Source: Acinetobacter wuhouensis (lineage in GTDB: Bacteria; Pseudomonadota; Gammaproteobacteria; Pseudomonadales; Moraxellaceae). Taken from it: a stretch of DNA of 64,000 bases. The stretch is from NCBI RefSeq assembly GCF_001696605.3, contig NZ_CP031716.1, positions 434,001 through 498,000 of the forward strand, written 5' to 3'. Below the pieces are notes generated by a model. That model did not search any database. It saw only the letters and a list, made by a program, of their open reading frames with translations, and was not told where the DNA came from. How positions within the stretch are numbered: the first letter of the stretch is position 1; each line of letters starts with the position of its first letter. The translations under genes and the position numbers were made by a program. Positions 54,867 through 64,000 of this stretch are shown in pieces.

Positions 54867-56774
54867 TTAACCTTTGGTCATTTCTTCTAGCTCTTCCCAA
54901 CGCTCTAATTTTTCTAGCAACAAATCATCAATTTCAGCCAAACGCGTAGAAAGTTTCATGGCTTGTGCATTGTCAGAAACAAAGAGCGAACCATCTGCAA
55001 GTTTTGCATTGATCTCAGCTTGTTCTTTTTCCAAAGCTTCCATTTCAAGTGGAAGTTGTTCTAAAGCACGTTGATCTTTATAGCTTAATTTAACTTTCTT
55101 TGGTGCAGCTTGAACAGGTGCAGCAGCAGCTTCCGCTTTGGCAATCGCTTTTTTCACCGCACTTTTCTGGTCTACAGCCGTTTGGTCAGGACGTTGTTCT
55201 AGGTAATCTTGATAACCACCGATGTATTCGTCGATATTGCCTTTACCATCAAAGACCCAAGTTGATGTCACGACATTGTCCATAAAGGCACGGTCATGCG
55301 AGATGAGAAGCAATGTACCTTTATAACCACCGAGCATTTCTTCAAGCAACTCTAAAGTCACCATATCCAAATCATTGGTTGGCTCATCCATTACAATGAG
55401 GTTTGATGGTTTGAGTAGAAGTTTTGCTAAAAGAATACGGTTACGTTCACCGCCTGAAAGTGCTTTTACAGGTGTGCGTGCGCGCTCTGGTGAGAATAAA
55501 AAGTCTTGTAAATAGCTGTAGATATGACGACGGCTACCATTTACATCGACATGGTCAGAACCTTCTGAAACGTTATCTTTGACTGATTTTTCAAGATCAA
55601 GCGCATTACGTAATTGGTCAAAATAAGCCACTTCAAGTTGTGTACCAGTTTTAACTGTACCTTTATGCTCTTGCTCACCTAAAATCGCTTTAATCAGTGT
55701 GGTTTTACCGACACCATTATCACCGACTAAGCCAATACGGTCGCCACGAAGTACCAATGCTGAGAAATCTTTGATAATCGGTGCATTGTCGCCAAAAGTG
55801 ACTTGAAGATTTTCAATCTCAAAGACTACTTTACCTGAACGATTGGCTTCTTGGGTTGCCATGCTCACTTTACCTTGTTGTGAGCGGCGTGCTTTCGATT
55901 CTTCACGTAAGGCTTTTAAGGCACGGACACGACCTTCATTACGGGTACGACGTGCTTTGATCCCTTGGCGAATCCAAACTTCTTCTTCCGCCAATTTTTT
56001 ATCAAATAAAGCATTTTGTTTTTCTTCAGCTTCCATTTGCTGTGCTTTCAGATCAAGATAACGTGAATAGTTACCTTCATAGCTACGCAATTGCCCACGA
56101 TCTAATTCGACAATACGCGTTGCAATACTATCTACAAATGCACGGTCATGCGAAATGAAAAGCAAAGTTAGATTATTTTGATCGAGTAAGAATTTTTCTA
56201 ACCATTCAATACTTTCAACGTCCAAATGGTTGGTTGGTTCGTCGAGTAATAGCACATCAGGTTGAGTGAGTAAGGCACGTGCTAGTAAGACACGACGCTT
56301 ACGACCACCAGATAAGTCCGCCAAATCCGCTTCAGGATCTAAGCCCATTTTACTGAGGATAGAGTTCACTTTGGTTTCGAGTGCCCAACCATCGAGTAAA
56401 TCGAGCTTATGTTGTAAATTCCCCATGCGGTCACAGGCATCCATGTCACCGAGTACACATGCATCGCTCGCTTCATGGTATTCTTTCAATACTTGAGCAG
56501 CTTCACCAGCACCTTCGGCAACAATGTCAGCAACTTTGCCAGAGTCCATAGGAACATCTTGGGCAAGCATGGAAATGGTGATGCCGTTTTGTAGGGCAAT
56601 TTCACCTTGATCAGGGAGTAAGCTTCCTTCAATTAGTTTGAGTAAAGTTGACTTACCTTCACCGTTACGACCAATCAAACAGACTCGTTCGCCACGTTCT
56701 AAATTGAAGTTTGCGCCGTCGAGTAGGGCAGGTCCACCAAACGCAAGTTGGACATCCCTTATAGTAATATAGGC
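54867..56774 (-). CDS. uup: ABC-F family ATPase Uup
   Basis: A soluble twin-ATPase of the ABC-F family acting on ribosomes; Uup loss raises precise transposon excision in E. coli. From ATG 56774 (AGGA six bases upstream), 635 residues: Walker A GRNGEGKSTL and GDNGVGKTTL, signatures LSGGRKRRV and LSGGERNRI, Walker B VLLLDEPTNHLD and LIVMDEPTNDLD, linker with KARRTRNEGRVRALKALREE, and the C-terminal coiled coil LPLEMEALEKEQAEINAKL typical of Uup. It is divergent from slyX with only 39 bases between starts. Confidence 0.95.
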   Translation of the reverse strand, partial: AYITIRDVQLAFGGPALLDGANFNLERGERVCLIGRNGEGKSTLLKLIEGSLLPDQGEIALQNGITISMLAQDVPMDSGKVADIVAEGAGEAAQVLKEYHEASDACVLGDMDACDRMGNLQHKLDLLDGWALETKVNSILSKMGLDPEADLADLSGGRKRRVLLARALLTQPDVLLLDEPTNHLDVESIEWLEKFLLDQNNLTLLFISHDRAFVDSIATRIVELDRGQLRSYEGNYSRYLDLKAQQMEAEEKQNALFDKKLAEEEVWIRQGIKARRTRNEGRVRALKALREESKARRSQQGKVSMATQEANRSGKVVFEIENLQVTFGDNAPIIKDFSALVLRGDRIGLVGDNGVGKTTLIKAILGEQEHKGTVKTGTQLEVAYFDQLRNALDLEKSVKDNVSEGSDHVDVNGSRRHIYSYLQDFLFSPERARTPVKALSGGERNRILLAKLLLKPSNLIVMDEPTNDLDMVTLELLEEMLGGYKGTLLLISHDRAFMDNVVTSTWVFDGKGNIDEYIGGYQDYLEQRPDQTAVDQKSAVKKAIAKAEAAAAPVQAAPKKVKLSYKDQRALEQLPLEMEALEKEQAEINAKLADGSLFVSDNAQAMKLSTRLAEIDDLLLEKLERWEELEEMTKG

Positions 56775-56813
56775 CATACGGTTTCCTAAACATCCCACAG
56801 TGAGGACTAAAAA

Positions 56814-57059
56814 ATGACTAAACAGAAAAATCTTGATGATCAGGCGTCATTTTCCGCACCCATAGAAGATTTGCAAGTCCGAATTGCATTTTTAGATGAT
56901 TTAGTCGAACAATTAAATGATCAGGTTGCACAACAGAGCTTAGAAATTGCTGATTTAAAAAAACAAATGCAGTTGTTGTATCAACGTGTGGAATCTTCGG
57001 ATTTGTCAGAAGGTATTGCAGCATTTGATCCGATGACCAATCGCCCTCCGCATTATTAA
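56814..57059 (+). CDS. slyX: SlyX family protein
   Basis: An 81-residue coiled-coil protein. LQVRIAFLDDLVEQLNDQVAQQSLEIADLKKQMQLLYQRV and the C-terminal PPHY are the SlyX signature. Its role is unknown. The promoters of slyX and uup must overlap in the 39-base divergent gap. Confidence 0.92.
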   Translation: MTKQKNLDDQASFSAPIEDLQVRIAFLDDLVEQLNDQVAQQSLEIADLKKQMQLLYQRVESSDLSEGIAAFDPMTNRPPHY

Positions 57060-57173
57060 TGATTCAGCTGTGTGAGGGCTATTCGGATAGGAGTCATTAG
57101 AAATTCATTTTTTATTTGACCTTTTGTCTAAACCTCGTTGTAATGCTTTCTTTTTCAAAATTGATCATTTTTT

Positions 57174-58205
57174 ATGATGCACGATAAAGTTGTACTCCTT
57201 GACCTTGAAAATAATATGCCATCAGCAAAATTGCTGAGAAATATGGTCGAGCATTATCCAACTTTATACTTATTTAATTGTGCAGGTCAGTTTCAGTATT
57301 CACTTGAAGATTTAACTGAATTTTCAAGTTGGGTCGTGAGTGGTCAAGTGGTGATTCTTGAAACACCTGAAGCGATAGAGAAAGAATTTGAATATGCTGT
57401 GGTGACAGGTCAATTGATGGCTTTGGTTGAGCCTGAAACACATATTGATGTAATTTCAGCCATGCCAAGTTGTGACATGTTGTTGGATATGATACGTAGT
57501 TCAGATTTGCATTGTAGCTTGATTCAAGTTGAAGCCGAAACATCAGCAACTACGCTTGTATTGCCAAGCATACAAACAATCCAAGAAAAACCGTATTTAC
57601 AGATGGTCAAAAAGTATTGTGACGCTTTGGGTAAAATGACAGGAAAGCCGAATACAGTTGAAAAACTTAGAAACTCTGTGGCTAATATTTTACAAATCGT
57701 TCCTGAAAAAGCACAGCATTTGGTAGGTATGTTGATCAATTTAAAAATAGTCAAACGTATCGATGAGCAAGTTGCCTACCGTAAAAAAGTATTGAAAGAA
57801 TGGACTGAGTTGGAATTAGGTCATCCTGTTGTTGAAACAGAAACAAAGGATACTGCAACTCCATCACGAATGAAGCTAGAGAAAATAGATCAAATTTTAG
57901 AAAAATTACGTGGGGATTCTCAACAAGTGCTGACTGAGATTGATCAGCAAGATTCAGTTGAAGCAGTGCAAAAGGTCCTATTTAAAAACTTTGATAAAAT
58001 TGATCCAGTACAAATTGAAGTGATTCAAAAGCTCAATGATTTAAAAACCAATAAACCCAAAGATATTTACGAATTACGTGATTTACTCGAACAGATGTTC
58101 CCTAAGTCAGATATTCGTTTATTGCTCAAAGAGTTGATTGAAAAGGGTTATATTTATTGGAATGGGCATGAAGTAGTGTATAGCCATGAGATGTATTTGA
58201 ACTAA
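57174..58205 (+). CDS. PIN-like domain protein of unknown function
   Basis: A 343-residue protein. The N-terminal part (VVLLDLENNMPSAKLLRNMVEHYPTLYLFNCAGQFQ) has the acidic LxDLEN motif and Rossmann-like pattern of PIN-like nucleases of the PIN/NYN superfamily, but the usual later acidic cluster is not obvious, so activity is doubtful. The middle and C-terminal parts are helical, ending in a winged-helix-like segment (DIRLLLKELIEKGYIYWNGHEVVY). The ATG is one of two in tandem and lacks a strong ribosome site. Confidence 0.7.
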   Translation: MMHDKVVLLDLENNMPSAKLLRNMVEHYPTLYLFNCAGQFQYSLEDLTEFSSWVVSGQVVILETPEAIEKEFEYAVVTGQLMALVEPETHIDVISAMPSCDMLLDMIRSSDLHCSLIQVEAETSATTLVLPSIQTIQEKPYLQMVKKYCDALGKMTGKPNTVEKLRNSVANILQIVPEKAQHLVGMLINLKIVKRIDEQVAYRKKVLKEWTELELGHPVVETETKDTATPSRMKLEKIDQILEKLRGDSQQVLTEIDQQDSVEAVQKVLFKNFDKIDPVQIEVIQKLNDLKTNKPKDIYELRDLLEQMFPKSDIRLLLKELIEKGYIYWNGHEVVYSHEMYLN

Positions 58206-58494
58206 GTTTTGAAGGATGTAAATATTCGCAAAAACAGTCTAAGAAACGTCAAATATGCGAGATATATTTGAGTCCGTGTAATGGTTGCAGTTATGACTTA
58301 GCGTAATTTTGTATAAAACATTAGAACATGCTGAAATTTAAAAATGTACTGTTTTATATAAAATGTTCATAAATTCAAACAAATGATTATGCTTTTTATG
58401 GTTCATTTCCGACATCATGCAAATTATTTATCAGACAAACTTGCGTTTTATATTCAGCTTATGCAACTCTAATATAGGAATTAAAAGGTGAACT

Positions 58495-58944
58495 ATGGAA
58501 CACACTGGTCTTTGGGTTGCGCTCATTATTATTGTTTTTGTATTGGGCTCAATTTTTGGCTTACGCGTAAGCCCTAGAGAAAAAGCATTAGGCTTAATGC
58601 GAGAAAAAGCGAGAAAGATGGGATTGCACCCCCGTTTAGTGGCTGCGCCAGATTGGACTAAAGTTCCCATGGCAACTGAATCTCGTGCGAGTATGGTGGC
58701 TTATTATAGTGTATTGATTCCAGATGCTCGTTTGCCTTTAATGCGCTTTCGTGTCGAAGATCAAAAGCTTCAAGTGATTCAAGGCGATGAGAAATTTAAA
58801 GATTTTCCCATTGCATTAAAAGGGATTTATGCTATTGATATGCAGGCGAATTGTGTAGGGCTGTATTGGGATGAAGCATCTGACCTTAGAGCAACCCAAC
58901 TTGAAGATATGAAAGCATATTTGCTGAAATTGGCTGAAATTTAA
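58495..58944 (+). CDS. Conserved single-span membrane protein upstream of topA
   Basis: A 149-residue protein with one N-terminal membrane helix (GLWVALIIIVFVLGSIFGLRVSP) and a cytoplasmic domain beginning REKALGLMREKARKMGLHPRLVAAPDW. A gene of this type sits near topA in related gammaproteobacteria as I recall. I cannot name a function. It ends 27 bases before topA. The preceding 289-base gap has no ORF. Confidence 0.78.
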   Translation: MEHTGLWVALIIIVFVLGSIFGLRVSPREKALGLMREKARKMGLHPRLVAAPDWTKVPMATESRASMVAYYSVLIPDARLPLMRFRVEDQKLQVIQGDEKFKDFPIALKGIYAIDMQANCVGLYWDEASDLRATQLEDMKAYLLKLAEI

Positions 58945-58971
58945 CTTTAATAATAGGAACAGTGGTTTATT

Positions 58972-61614
58972 ATGGCGAACGCTCCTCGATCTGCATCCAA
59001 AAGCACGGCAGCAACTTCTCCCGAAGCTGGAAAAAAACGTGCGCTCGTGATTGTGGAATCGCCTGCAAAAGCGAAAACGATTAATAAATATTTAGGCTCA
59101 GACTACATTGTAAAGTCGTCGGTAGGTCACGTTCGCGATTTGCCTACAGGTGGCTCAAGTAAAACAACAGAAAAAAAACCTGTTTCACGTGCCAAACTGA
59201 CGGATGAACAAAAAGCTGAAAAAGCACAAACCGCTTTGGTCAACCGAATGGGTGTCGATCCTGAGCATGGTTGGAAAGCCAAGTATGAAGTGCTTCCAGG
59301 CAAAGAAAATGTAGTTGCTGAACTCAAAAAACTTGCTAAAGATGCAGATGCTATCTACCTCGCAACGGATTTGGACCGTGAAGGGGAAGCGATTGCTTGG
59401 CACTTAAGAGAAGTGATTGGTGGTGATGATTCACGTTACCATCGTGTAGTGTTTAACGAAATTACCAAAAATGCAATTCAAGAAGCATTTAAACAGCCAA
59501 CACGCTTAGATATAGACCGTGTAAATGCACAACAAGCACGTCGTTTCTTAGACCGTGTTGTAGGCTTTATGGTATCGCCACTGCTTTGGGAAAAAATTGC
59601 CCGTGGCCTTTCAGCAGGGCGAGTACAGTCTGTTGCGGTCAAACTTGTGGTTGAGCGTGAACGTGAAATTCGTGCGTTTATTCCTGAAGAATATTGGCAA
59701 GTATTTGCAGATACCAAATCGAAAAAAGACGACATTCGCCTTGAAGCAGTGAAGCAAGGTGGTAAGACTTTAAAATTACAAAATAAAGCACAAACCGATG
59801 CATTATTGAAAATTTTAAATGATGCTGAATATAAGGTGTCAACACGTGAAGATAAACCGACCAAGGTCAATCCAAGTGCGCCATATATCACTTCGACTTT
59901 GCAACAGGCAGCGAGTACACGTCTCGGTTATTCTGTAAAGAAAACCATGATGCTTGCACAGCGTTTGTATGAAGCAGGTTTCATTACCTATATGCGTACC
60001 GACTCAACATTCTTGAGTGATGACGCAGTCAATATGGTGCGTAACCATATTGAAACAGAATTTGGTGCGAAATACTTACCTGCAAAGCCAAACCGTTATG
60101 GCAATAAAGCTGGCGCGCAAGAAGCCCATGAAGCAATCCGTCCATCGAATGTTTCATTCAAAGGCGATAGCTTGGCAGGTGTGGAGCGTGATGCACAACG
60201 CTTATATGACTTGATTTGGCGTCAATTTGTCGCATGCCAAATGACACCTGCGGAATATTTATCATCAACCATTCTTGTCGATGCCAATGGTGTAGAGCTT
60301 AAAGCCAAAGGTCGTACTTTAGTGTTTGATGGTTTTACCAAAGTTCGTGGTCAAAACAAATCGGATGATGATGTACTGCTTCCAGCAGTTAAAGTGGGTG
60401 AAGTACTTAAACTTGAGAAATTAGATCCATCACAACATTTTACTAAGCCACCTGCACGTTTTACCGAAGCATCATTGGTCAAAGAATTAGAGAAAAAAGG
60501 TATTGGTCGTCCTTCGACCTATGCTGCGATTATTTCGACCATTCAAGATCGTGGTTATGTGAAACTGGATAACCGTCGTCTTTATGCAGAAAAAATGGGC
60601 GAGATCGTCACCGACCGTTTAGATGAAAACTTCAATAACCTCATGAATTACGCATTTACTGCGGATTTAGAGGGGCAGTTGGATAAGGTTGCAGATGGTC
60701 AACGTAACTGGAAAGAGCTCTTAGACAGCTTCTATGGCGATTTTAAGCAACGTTTAACTACAGCTCAAGGCGAGAACGGCATGCGCCGTAATTTGCCTGT
60801 CGAAGTGGAAGCGGTTCACTGTAAAGAATGTGAACGTCCAATGCAGATTCGTACAGGAACAACAGGCGTATTCTTAGGGTGTTCAGGGTATAACTTGCCA
60901 CCAAAAGAACGTTGCAAAGGCACACTGAATTTAACGCCTGTTGAATCACTTGCCGCTTTGTCAGATGATGATGGCGCTGAAACCGCAGATTTGATGTCGA
61001 AAAAACGTTGTCCTGTCTGTGGTACGGCAATGGACAGTTATGTGATCGACGGTGGTCGTAAATTACATATTTGTGGTAATAATCCTGACTGTAATGGTTA
61101 TGAGCTTGAAGAAGGCGAGTTCAAAATCAAGGGTTATGATGGTCCAACCATTCCATGTGACAAATGTGATGGTGAAATGCAGTTAAAGACTGGTCGTTTC
61201 GGTCCTTATTTCGCATGTATGAGTTGTGACAATACCCGTAAAGTTCTGAAAAATGGTCAGCCTGCACCTCCACGTGTAGATCCAATCAAAATGGAACATT
61301 TACGTTCGACCAAACATGATGATTTCTTTGTACTTCGTGATGGTGCAGCAGGTTTATTCTTAGCGGCGAGTAAGTTCCCGAAAGTACGTGAAACACGTGC
61401 GCCAAAAGTTGCCGAATTACGTACTGTGGCAGATCAACTTGATCCGAAATATCAGTTTATATTGAAAGCACCAGATCAAGATCCAGAGGGTAACCCGACT
61501 TTAGTGAAATTCAGTCGTAAAAACCAAGCTCAGTATATTGGTTCTGAAACGCCTGAAGGTAAGCAAACCAAATGGTCGTTGGTTTATAACGATGGAAAAT
61601 GGGTTGAGGCTTAA
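58972..61614 (+). CDS. topA: DNA topoisomerase I
   Basis: Relaxes negative supercoils through single-strand passage. The 880 residues contain the TOPRIM start [19 protein letters not shown] and [17 protein letters not shown], the active-site [14 protein letters not shown] with Y340, and three C-terminal zinc-finger-like modules: [29 protein letters not shown] with paired later cysteines, and [22 protein letters not shown] 17-residue Ser/Ala-rich N-terminal extension precedes the TOPRIM domain. Confidence 0.97.
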   Translation: MANAPRSASKSTAATSPEAGKKRALVIVESPAKAKTINKYLGSDYIVKSSVGHVRDLPTGGSSKTTEKKPVSRAKLTDEQKAEKAQTALVNRMGVDPEHGWKAKYEVLPGKENVVAELKKLAKDADAIYLATDLDREGEAIAWHLREVIGGDDSRYHRVVFNEITKNAIQEAFKQPTRLDIDRVNAQQARRFLDRVVGFMVSPLLWEKIARGLSAGRVQSVAVKLVVEREREIRAFIPEEYWQVFADTKSKKDDIRLEAVKQGGKTLKLQNKAQTDALLKILNDAEYKVSTREDKPTKVNPSAPYITSTLQQAASTRLGYSVKKTMMLAQRLYEAGFITYMRTDSTFLSDDAVNMVRNHIETEFGAKYLPAKPNRYGNKAGAQEAHEAIRPSNVSFKGDSLAGVERDAQRLYDLIWRQFVACQMTPAEYLSSTILVDANGVELKAKGRTLVFDGFTKVRGQNKSDDDVLLPAVKVGEVLKLEKLDPSQHFTKPPARFTEASLVKELEKKGIGRPSTYAAIISTIQDRGYVKLDNRRLYAEKMGEIVTDRLDENFNNLMNYAFTADLEGQLDKVADGQRNWKELLDSFYGDFKQRLTTAQGENGMRRNLPVEVEAVHCKECERPMQIRTGTTGVFLGCSGYNLPPKERCKGTLNLTPVESLAALSDDDGAETADLMSKKRCPVCGTAMDSYVIDGGRKLHICGNNPDCNGYELEEGEFKIKGYDGPTIPCDKCDGEMQLKTGRFGPYFACMSCDNTRKVLKNGQPAPPRVDPIKMEHLRSTKHDDFFVLRDGAAGLFLAASKFPKVRETRAPKVAELRTVADQLDPKYQFILKAPDQDPEGNPTLVKFSRKNQAQYIGSETPEGKQTKWSLVYNDGKWVEA

Positions 61615-61637
61615 GCTTTAAACTATTTGAAAATATA

Positions 61638-61666
61638 AAAAATGCTCACTTTGGTGGGCATTTTTT
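61638..61666 (+). terminator. Intrinsic terminator after topA
   Basis: AAAATGCTCAC/GTGGGCATTTT with one G-T pair and loop TTTG, followed by further T residues. Confidence 0.9.
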
Positions 61667-61801
61667 ATCTCACGTTGACATGTAAATATGTTTAATTATT
61701 AAGTAGGGTTTATATGGGAAATGAATACTAAGCAGTGATCTCAGCATCTATTGCACCATGATTATTGATACTTGATATCATCTTATTCAAAAGGGACTGA
61801 A

Positions 61802-62560
61802 ATGTGGAAAAAAATTAGAGTTGCCCTATTACTCATCATTCTCTTGATCGTCGGTATGAATGCGTGGCGAGACATGAATCAAGATTGGACAAAACCAATC
61901 GTGGTGTTATTACATCCGATCAATGTTGATGGTCAACCTGTAACGGAACATTATATTCAACAAATCTCTATCGATGATTTGGATGAAATGCGAAACTATT
62001 TACAGCTTCAGTCCAAAGAATTTAGAGGGTAACCGATTTCATTTTATTTTCGATTGGGGCGTGAGCTAAAAACATTACCACCCAAACCACCTGAAACAAG
62101 TAGTGCTTTAGATGCAATTTTATGGAGTTTGAAATTCCGTTTCTATGCGTGGAAACAACATGAGGGCGGTGATGGCTCGCCATCTGTCACACTTTATTTA
62201 AATTATCATGATCCTAAATTGCAAAATAGCCTAAAACATTCAACTGCTTTAGAGCGTGGTCGTATTGGCATGGTAAATTTATTCGCCTCAAAAAAGCAAA
62301 GTTCAAGCAATAAAGTAGTTTTAGTTCATGAGCTTTTACATATCTTTGGGGCAAAAGATAAATATGATTTTGCGACTGGACAACCGATCAATCCAACGGG
62401 TTATGCAAATCCAGAACAAAAACCTCTATATCCGCAAAGTCGTGCAGAAATTATGGGTGGATATATTCCATTATCACCAATAAAGAGTAAAACACCTGAT
62501 GGTCTAGAAGATACGATGATTAGTCGTTTAACTGCCCAAGAAATGGGATGGGTTAAATAA
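61802..62560 (+). pseudogene. Putative zinc metallopeptidase interrupted by an in-frame TAA
   Basis: From ATG 61802 (AGGG upstream) the frame opens with a membrane anchor (RVALLLIILLIVGMNAW), runs 76 codons to TAA at 62030-62032, and continues in the same frame to 62560. The text around the stop reads EFRG-stop-PISFYFRLGRELK; a CAA-to-TAA change (Gln) would restore one 252-residue protein. The second half has the zinc-type motif VLVHELLHIFGAKDKYD (HELLH). A separate start of the second half (TTG 62054) would lack the anchor. I cannot name a family; it looks like a recently disabled membrane-anchored peptidase. Confidence 0.68.
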
Positions 62561-62690
62561 GAAGTATTCATGATGCTCAGAACTGTGGATAAGATAGAAT
62601 CTATCCACATGTCAGATGCATATCTTATACAGACAAAAAATTGAATCGGATTAAAAATCAAATGAATCAATAACAACCAAGAGAACAAAT

Positions 62691-63254
62691 ATGCGTACTG
62701 TGGGAAATGATATAGTCCGTCATCAATTGCATGAAAATCGGAAATGGTATTTATTGTTGGGTGCGGTCTTGGTCATCTTTGGCTTGGTACTACTTGCCTC
62801 ATTGGGTATGGCAACATTAACAGTTGTCGTCTTGTTTGGTGTCCTGATGATGATCGGTGGAGTGATTCATTTAATTGCTGCTTTTAAAATCTTTGATGGC
62901 GGCTTTCGTTGGCTTTGGGCATTGTTCGGAATACTGTATTTGATCGCTGGTTATTATGCGTTTAAATCTCCGATTACTACGGCTGTGGTGTTGACCAATC
63001 TACTAGCGATTGCTTTATTAATTGGCGGTTTTATTCGAGTTTTTAATGCCTTTATGTTGAAACCGATGTCAGGTTGGGGGTGGACATTATTTTCAGGTTT
63101 ACTGACTTTGGCGACAGGTGCAATTATTTTAGCTTCGCCTGATGCTCCGTTTTGGGTTTTAGGATTATTTCTTGGTGTGGATATTTTATTTCAAGGAGTA
63201 AACTATCTGACTTTTGCTGCTGCAATTAAGCAGATACCACCAGCAAGTCATTGA
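62691..63254 (+). CDS. HdeD-family (DUF308) membrane protein
   Basis: A 187-residue inner-membrane protein with six helices in the HdeD arrangement: WYLLLGAVLVIFGLVLLASLGMATL, GVLMMIGGVIHLIAAFKIFDG, FRWLWALFGILYLIAGYYAFKSP, and repeated LxGFxRxFxAFxLKPMSGWGW. E. coli HdeD is linked to acid resistance at high density; the role here is not known. Its own terminator follows. Confidence 0.88.
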   Translation: MRTVGNDIVRHQLHENRKWYLLLGAVLVIFGLVLLASLGMATLTVVVLFGVLMMIGGVIHLIAAFKIFDGGFRWLWALFGILYLIAGYYAFKSPITTAVVLTNLLAIALLIGGFIRVFNAFMLKPMSGWGWTLFSGLLTLATGAIILASPDAPFWVLGLFLGVDILFQGVNYLTFAAAIKQIPPASH

Positions 63255-63271
63255 TTATTTTTTAAATGAAT

Positions 63272-63306
63272 AAAATGCCCAATCAATAAATATGTTGGGC
63301 ATTTTT
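63272..63306. terminator. Bidirectional terminator after the HdeD-like gene
   Basis: AAATGCCCAA/TTGGGCATTT with a 12-base loop, flanked by A- and T-rich ends; shared with the convergent AhpD-like gene. Confidence 0.88.
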
Positions 63307-63361
63307 GTTTTAGCTTTGAAAAATTTAAGTTTATTTAAAATTTAAGATTGTATTGTTTTGC

Positions 63362-63811
63362 TCAAGGCGCCACTTTATATTGACTTGAAATGGCAATACG
63401 ATTCCACGTATTAATGACAATCGCAATCCATTCAATCGCCGTAATTTCGTCATCATTCAATACTTCTTTCGCGGTTGCATAGGCTTCATCAGGGAAATGC
63501 TGTTGTGCAATCAATGTGATTTCTTCAATCAAAATTAAGGCAGCACGTTCTTTATCTGAAAAATACTGACTTTCTCGCCACGCACTGATCAAAGCAATTC
63601 GATCTACAGACTCACCTGCCTTGATTGCATCTTGTGTATGCATACGTACACAAAAAGAACATTGATTAATTTGCGAAGCACGTAATTTTAACAGATGTGA
63701 GAAACCAAGATCTAAACCTGCTTGTTTCACTTTTTGCACGGATAAATTTTCAAGTTCAAGCACTGTTTTATACAGTTCAGGTGCGGTTTTACCGAGATTG
63801 ACACGTGACAT
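63362..63811 (-). CDS. Carboxymuconolactone decarboxylase/AhpD-like protein
   Basis: A 149-residue helical protein with the AhpD-type redox motif CSFCVRMH (C51-x2-C54, H58) inside LLKLRASQINQCSFCVRMHTQDAIKAGE, followed by WRESQYFSDKERAALILIEEIT. Proteins of this type act as alkylhydroperoxidases, or are of unknown function. The CxxC plus His favours peroxide reduction over lactone decarboxylation. Confidence 0.88.
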   Translation of the reverse strand: MSRVNLGKTAPELYKTVLELENLSVQKVKQAGLDLGFSHLLKLRASQINQCSFCVRMHTQDAIKAGESVDRIALISAWRESQYFSDKERAALILIEEITLIAQQHFPDEAYATAKEVLNDDEITAIEWIAIVINTWNRIAISSQYKVAP

Positions 63812-63887
63812 GGGATTTACACTTTCATTATTGGTTATACTTTATTTTATCGCTAAAATTTTCAAACACTGTTTAGATTTTATAAAA

Positions 63888-64000
63888 ATGATGAATAAAG
63901 CTTATAAAATTTCATTTACGCTTACCGCGATTGGATCAGTTTTATATTTTATGATCAATGAGTTAAAAGCAGATGGAATTCAAATAGATTCAGGAATTGG
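63888..64000 (+). CDS. Start of a hypothetical secreted or membrane protein (partial)
   Basis: An open frame starts at ATGATG (63888/63891) and runs off the window. The visible 37 residues (MMNKAYKISFTLTAIGSVLYFMIN, then ELKADGIQIDSGIG) contain one hydrophobic segment resembling a signal anchor. No ribosome site is clear, so the gene is tentative. Confidence 0.45.
   Translation, partial: MMNKAYKISFTLTAIGSVLYFMINELKADGIQIDSGI

Noticed and set aside
62033..62053. Frameshift rather than nonsense in the metallopeptidase-like gene
   Set aside because: Both halves are in the same frame, and translation between them (PISFYFRLGREL) reads naturally once the TAA is replaced.

Overview
The window is chromosomal DNA from an AT-rich gammaproteobacterium, almost certainly Acinetobacter or a close Moraxellaceae relative. 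The grounds are the block leuC-leuD-lipoprotein-leuB, asd, a FimV locus, ansA and truA; the rppH-ptsP pair beside a HAD phosphatase; OprD-type porins; and typical Acinetobacter codon use. No tRNA, rRNA, insertion sequence, prophage or CRISPR array was seen. Function calls rest on recognised motifs and remembered family members; no database search was run.

Region 1 (1-15.4 kb) is an aromatic-acid catabolic island. It holds the end of an acylating acetaldehyde dehydrogenase (mhpF), mhpE, two outer-membrane channels, a secreted M20 amidohydrolase, an MhpC-like C-C hydrolase, a YefM-YoeB toxin-antitoxin pair, an HcaR-like LysR regulator, and the array hcaE-hcaF-hcaC-hcaB-mhpB-hcaD. Together these can import phenylpropionate/cinnamate-type acids, dihydroxylate the ring, rearomatise it, cleave it meta, and split the product to pyruvate and acetyl-CoA. 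MhpD is presumably just upstream.

Region 2 (15.4-29.4 kb) is mixed accessory content: GNAT, cation efflux, an NAPE-PLD-like metallo-beta-lactamase-fold protein, secreted unknowns, DoxX-like and DCC proteins, katG, an AraC regulator, a lipoprotein, and a TetR regulator divergent from an AidB-like acyl-CoA dehydrogenase. It also has a lysine-rich micro-ORF coupled to a ribbon-helix-helix-like gene, a gene interrupted by an in-frame stop, and a small basic ArfA-like gene whose reading frame runs through its own terminator.

Region 3 (29.4-50 kb) is mostly housekeeping: ptsP, rppH, a HAD phosphatase, LysR, leuCDB, infA, truA, ansA, a FimV locus split into two genes, and asd. A two-gene cassette at 34.7-35.6 kb encodes a membrane protein and a protein with a Ser/Cys/Gly-rich tail.

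Region 4 (50-64 kb) opens with a strong candidate for a Gac/Rsm-type regulatory RNA: a GacA-box-like palindrome, GGA-bearing hairpins and an intrinsic terminator. Next come tandem paralogous lipoproteins, an LpxL-like acyltransferase, a macro-domain protein, an acyltransferase, uup, slyX, a PIN-like protein, topA, a metallopeptidase-like gene broken by a nonsense codon, an HdeD-like protein and an AhpD-like protein. The most interesting items are the Rsm-like RNA, the ArfA-like non-stop gene and the split fimV.
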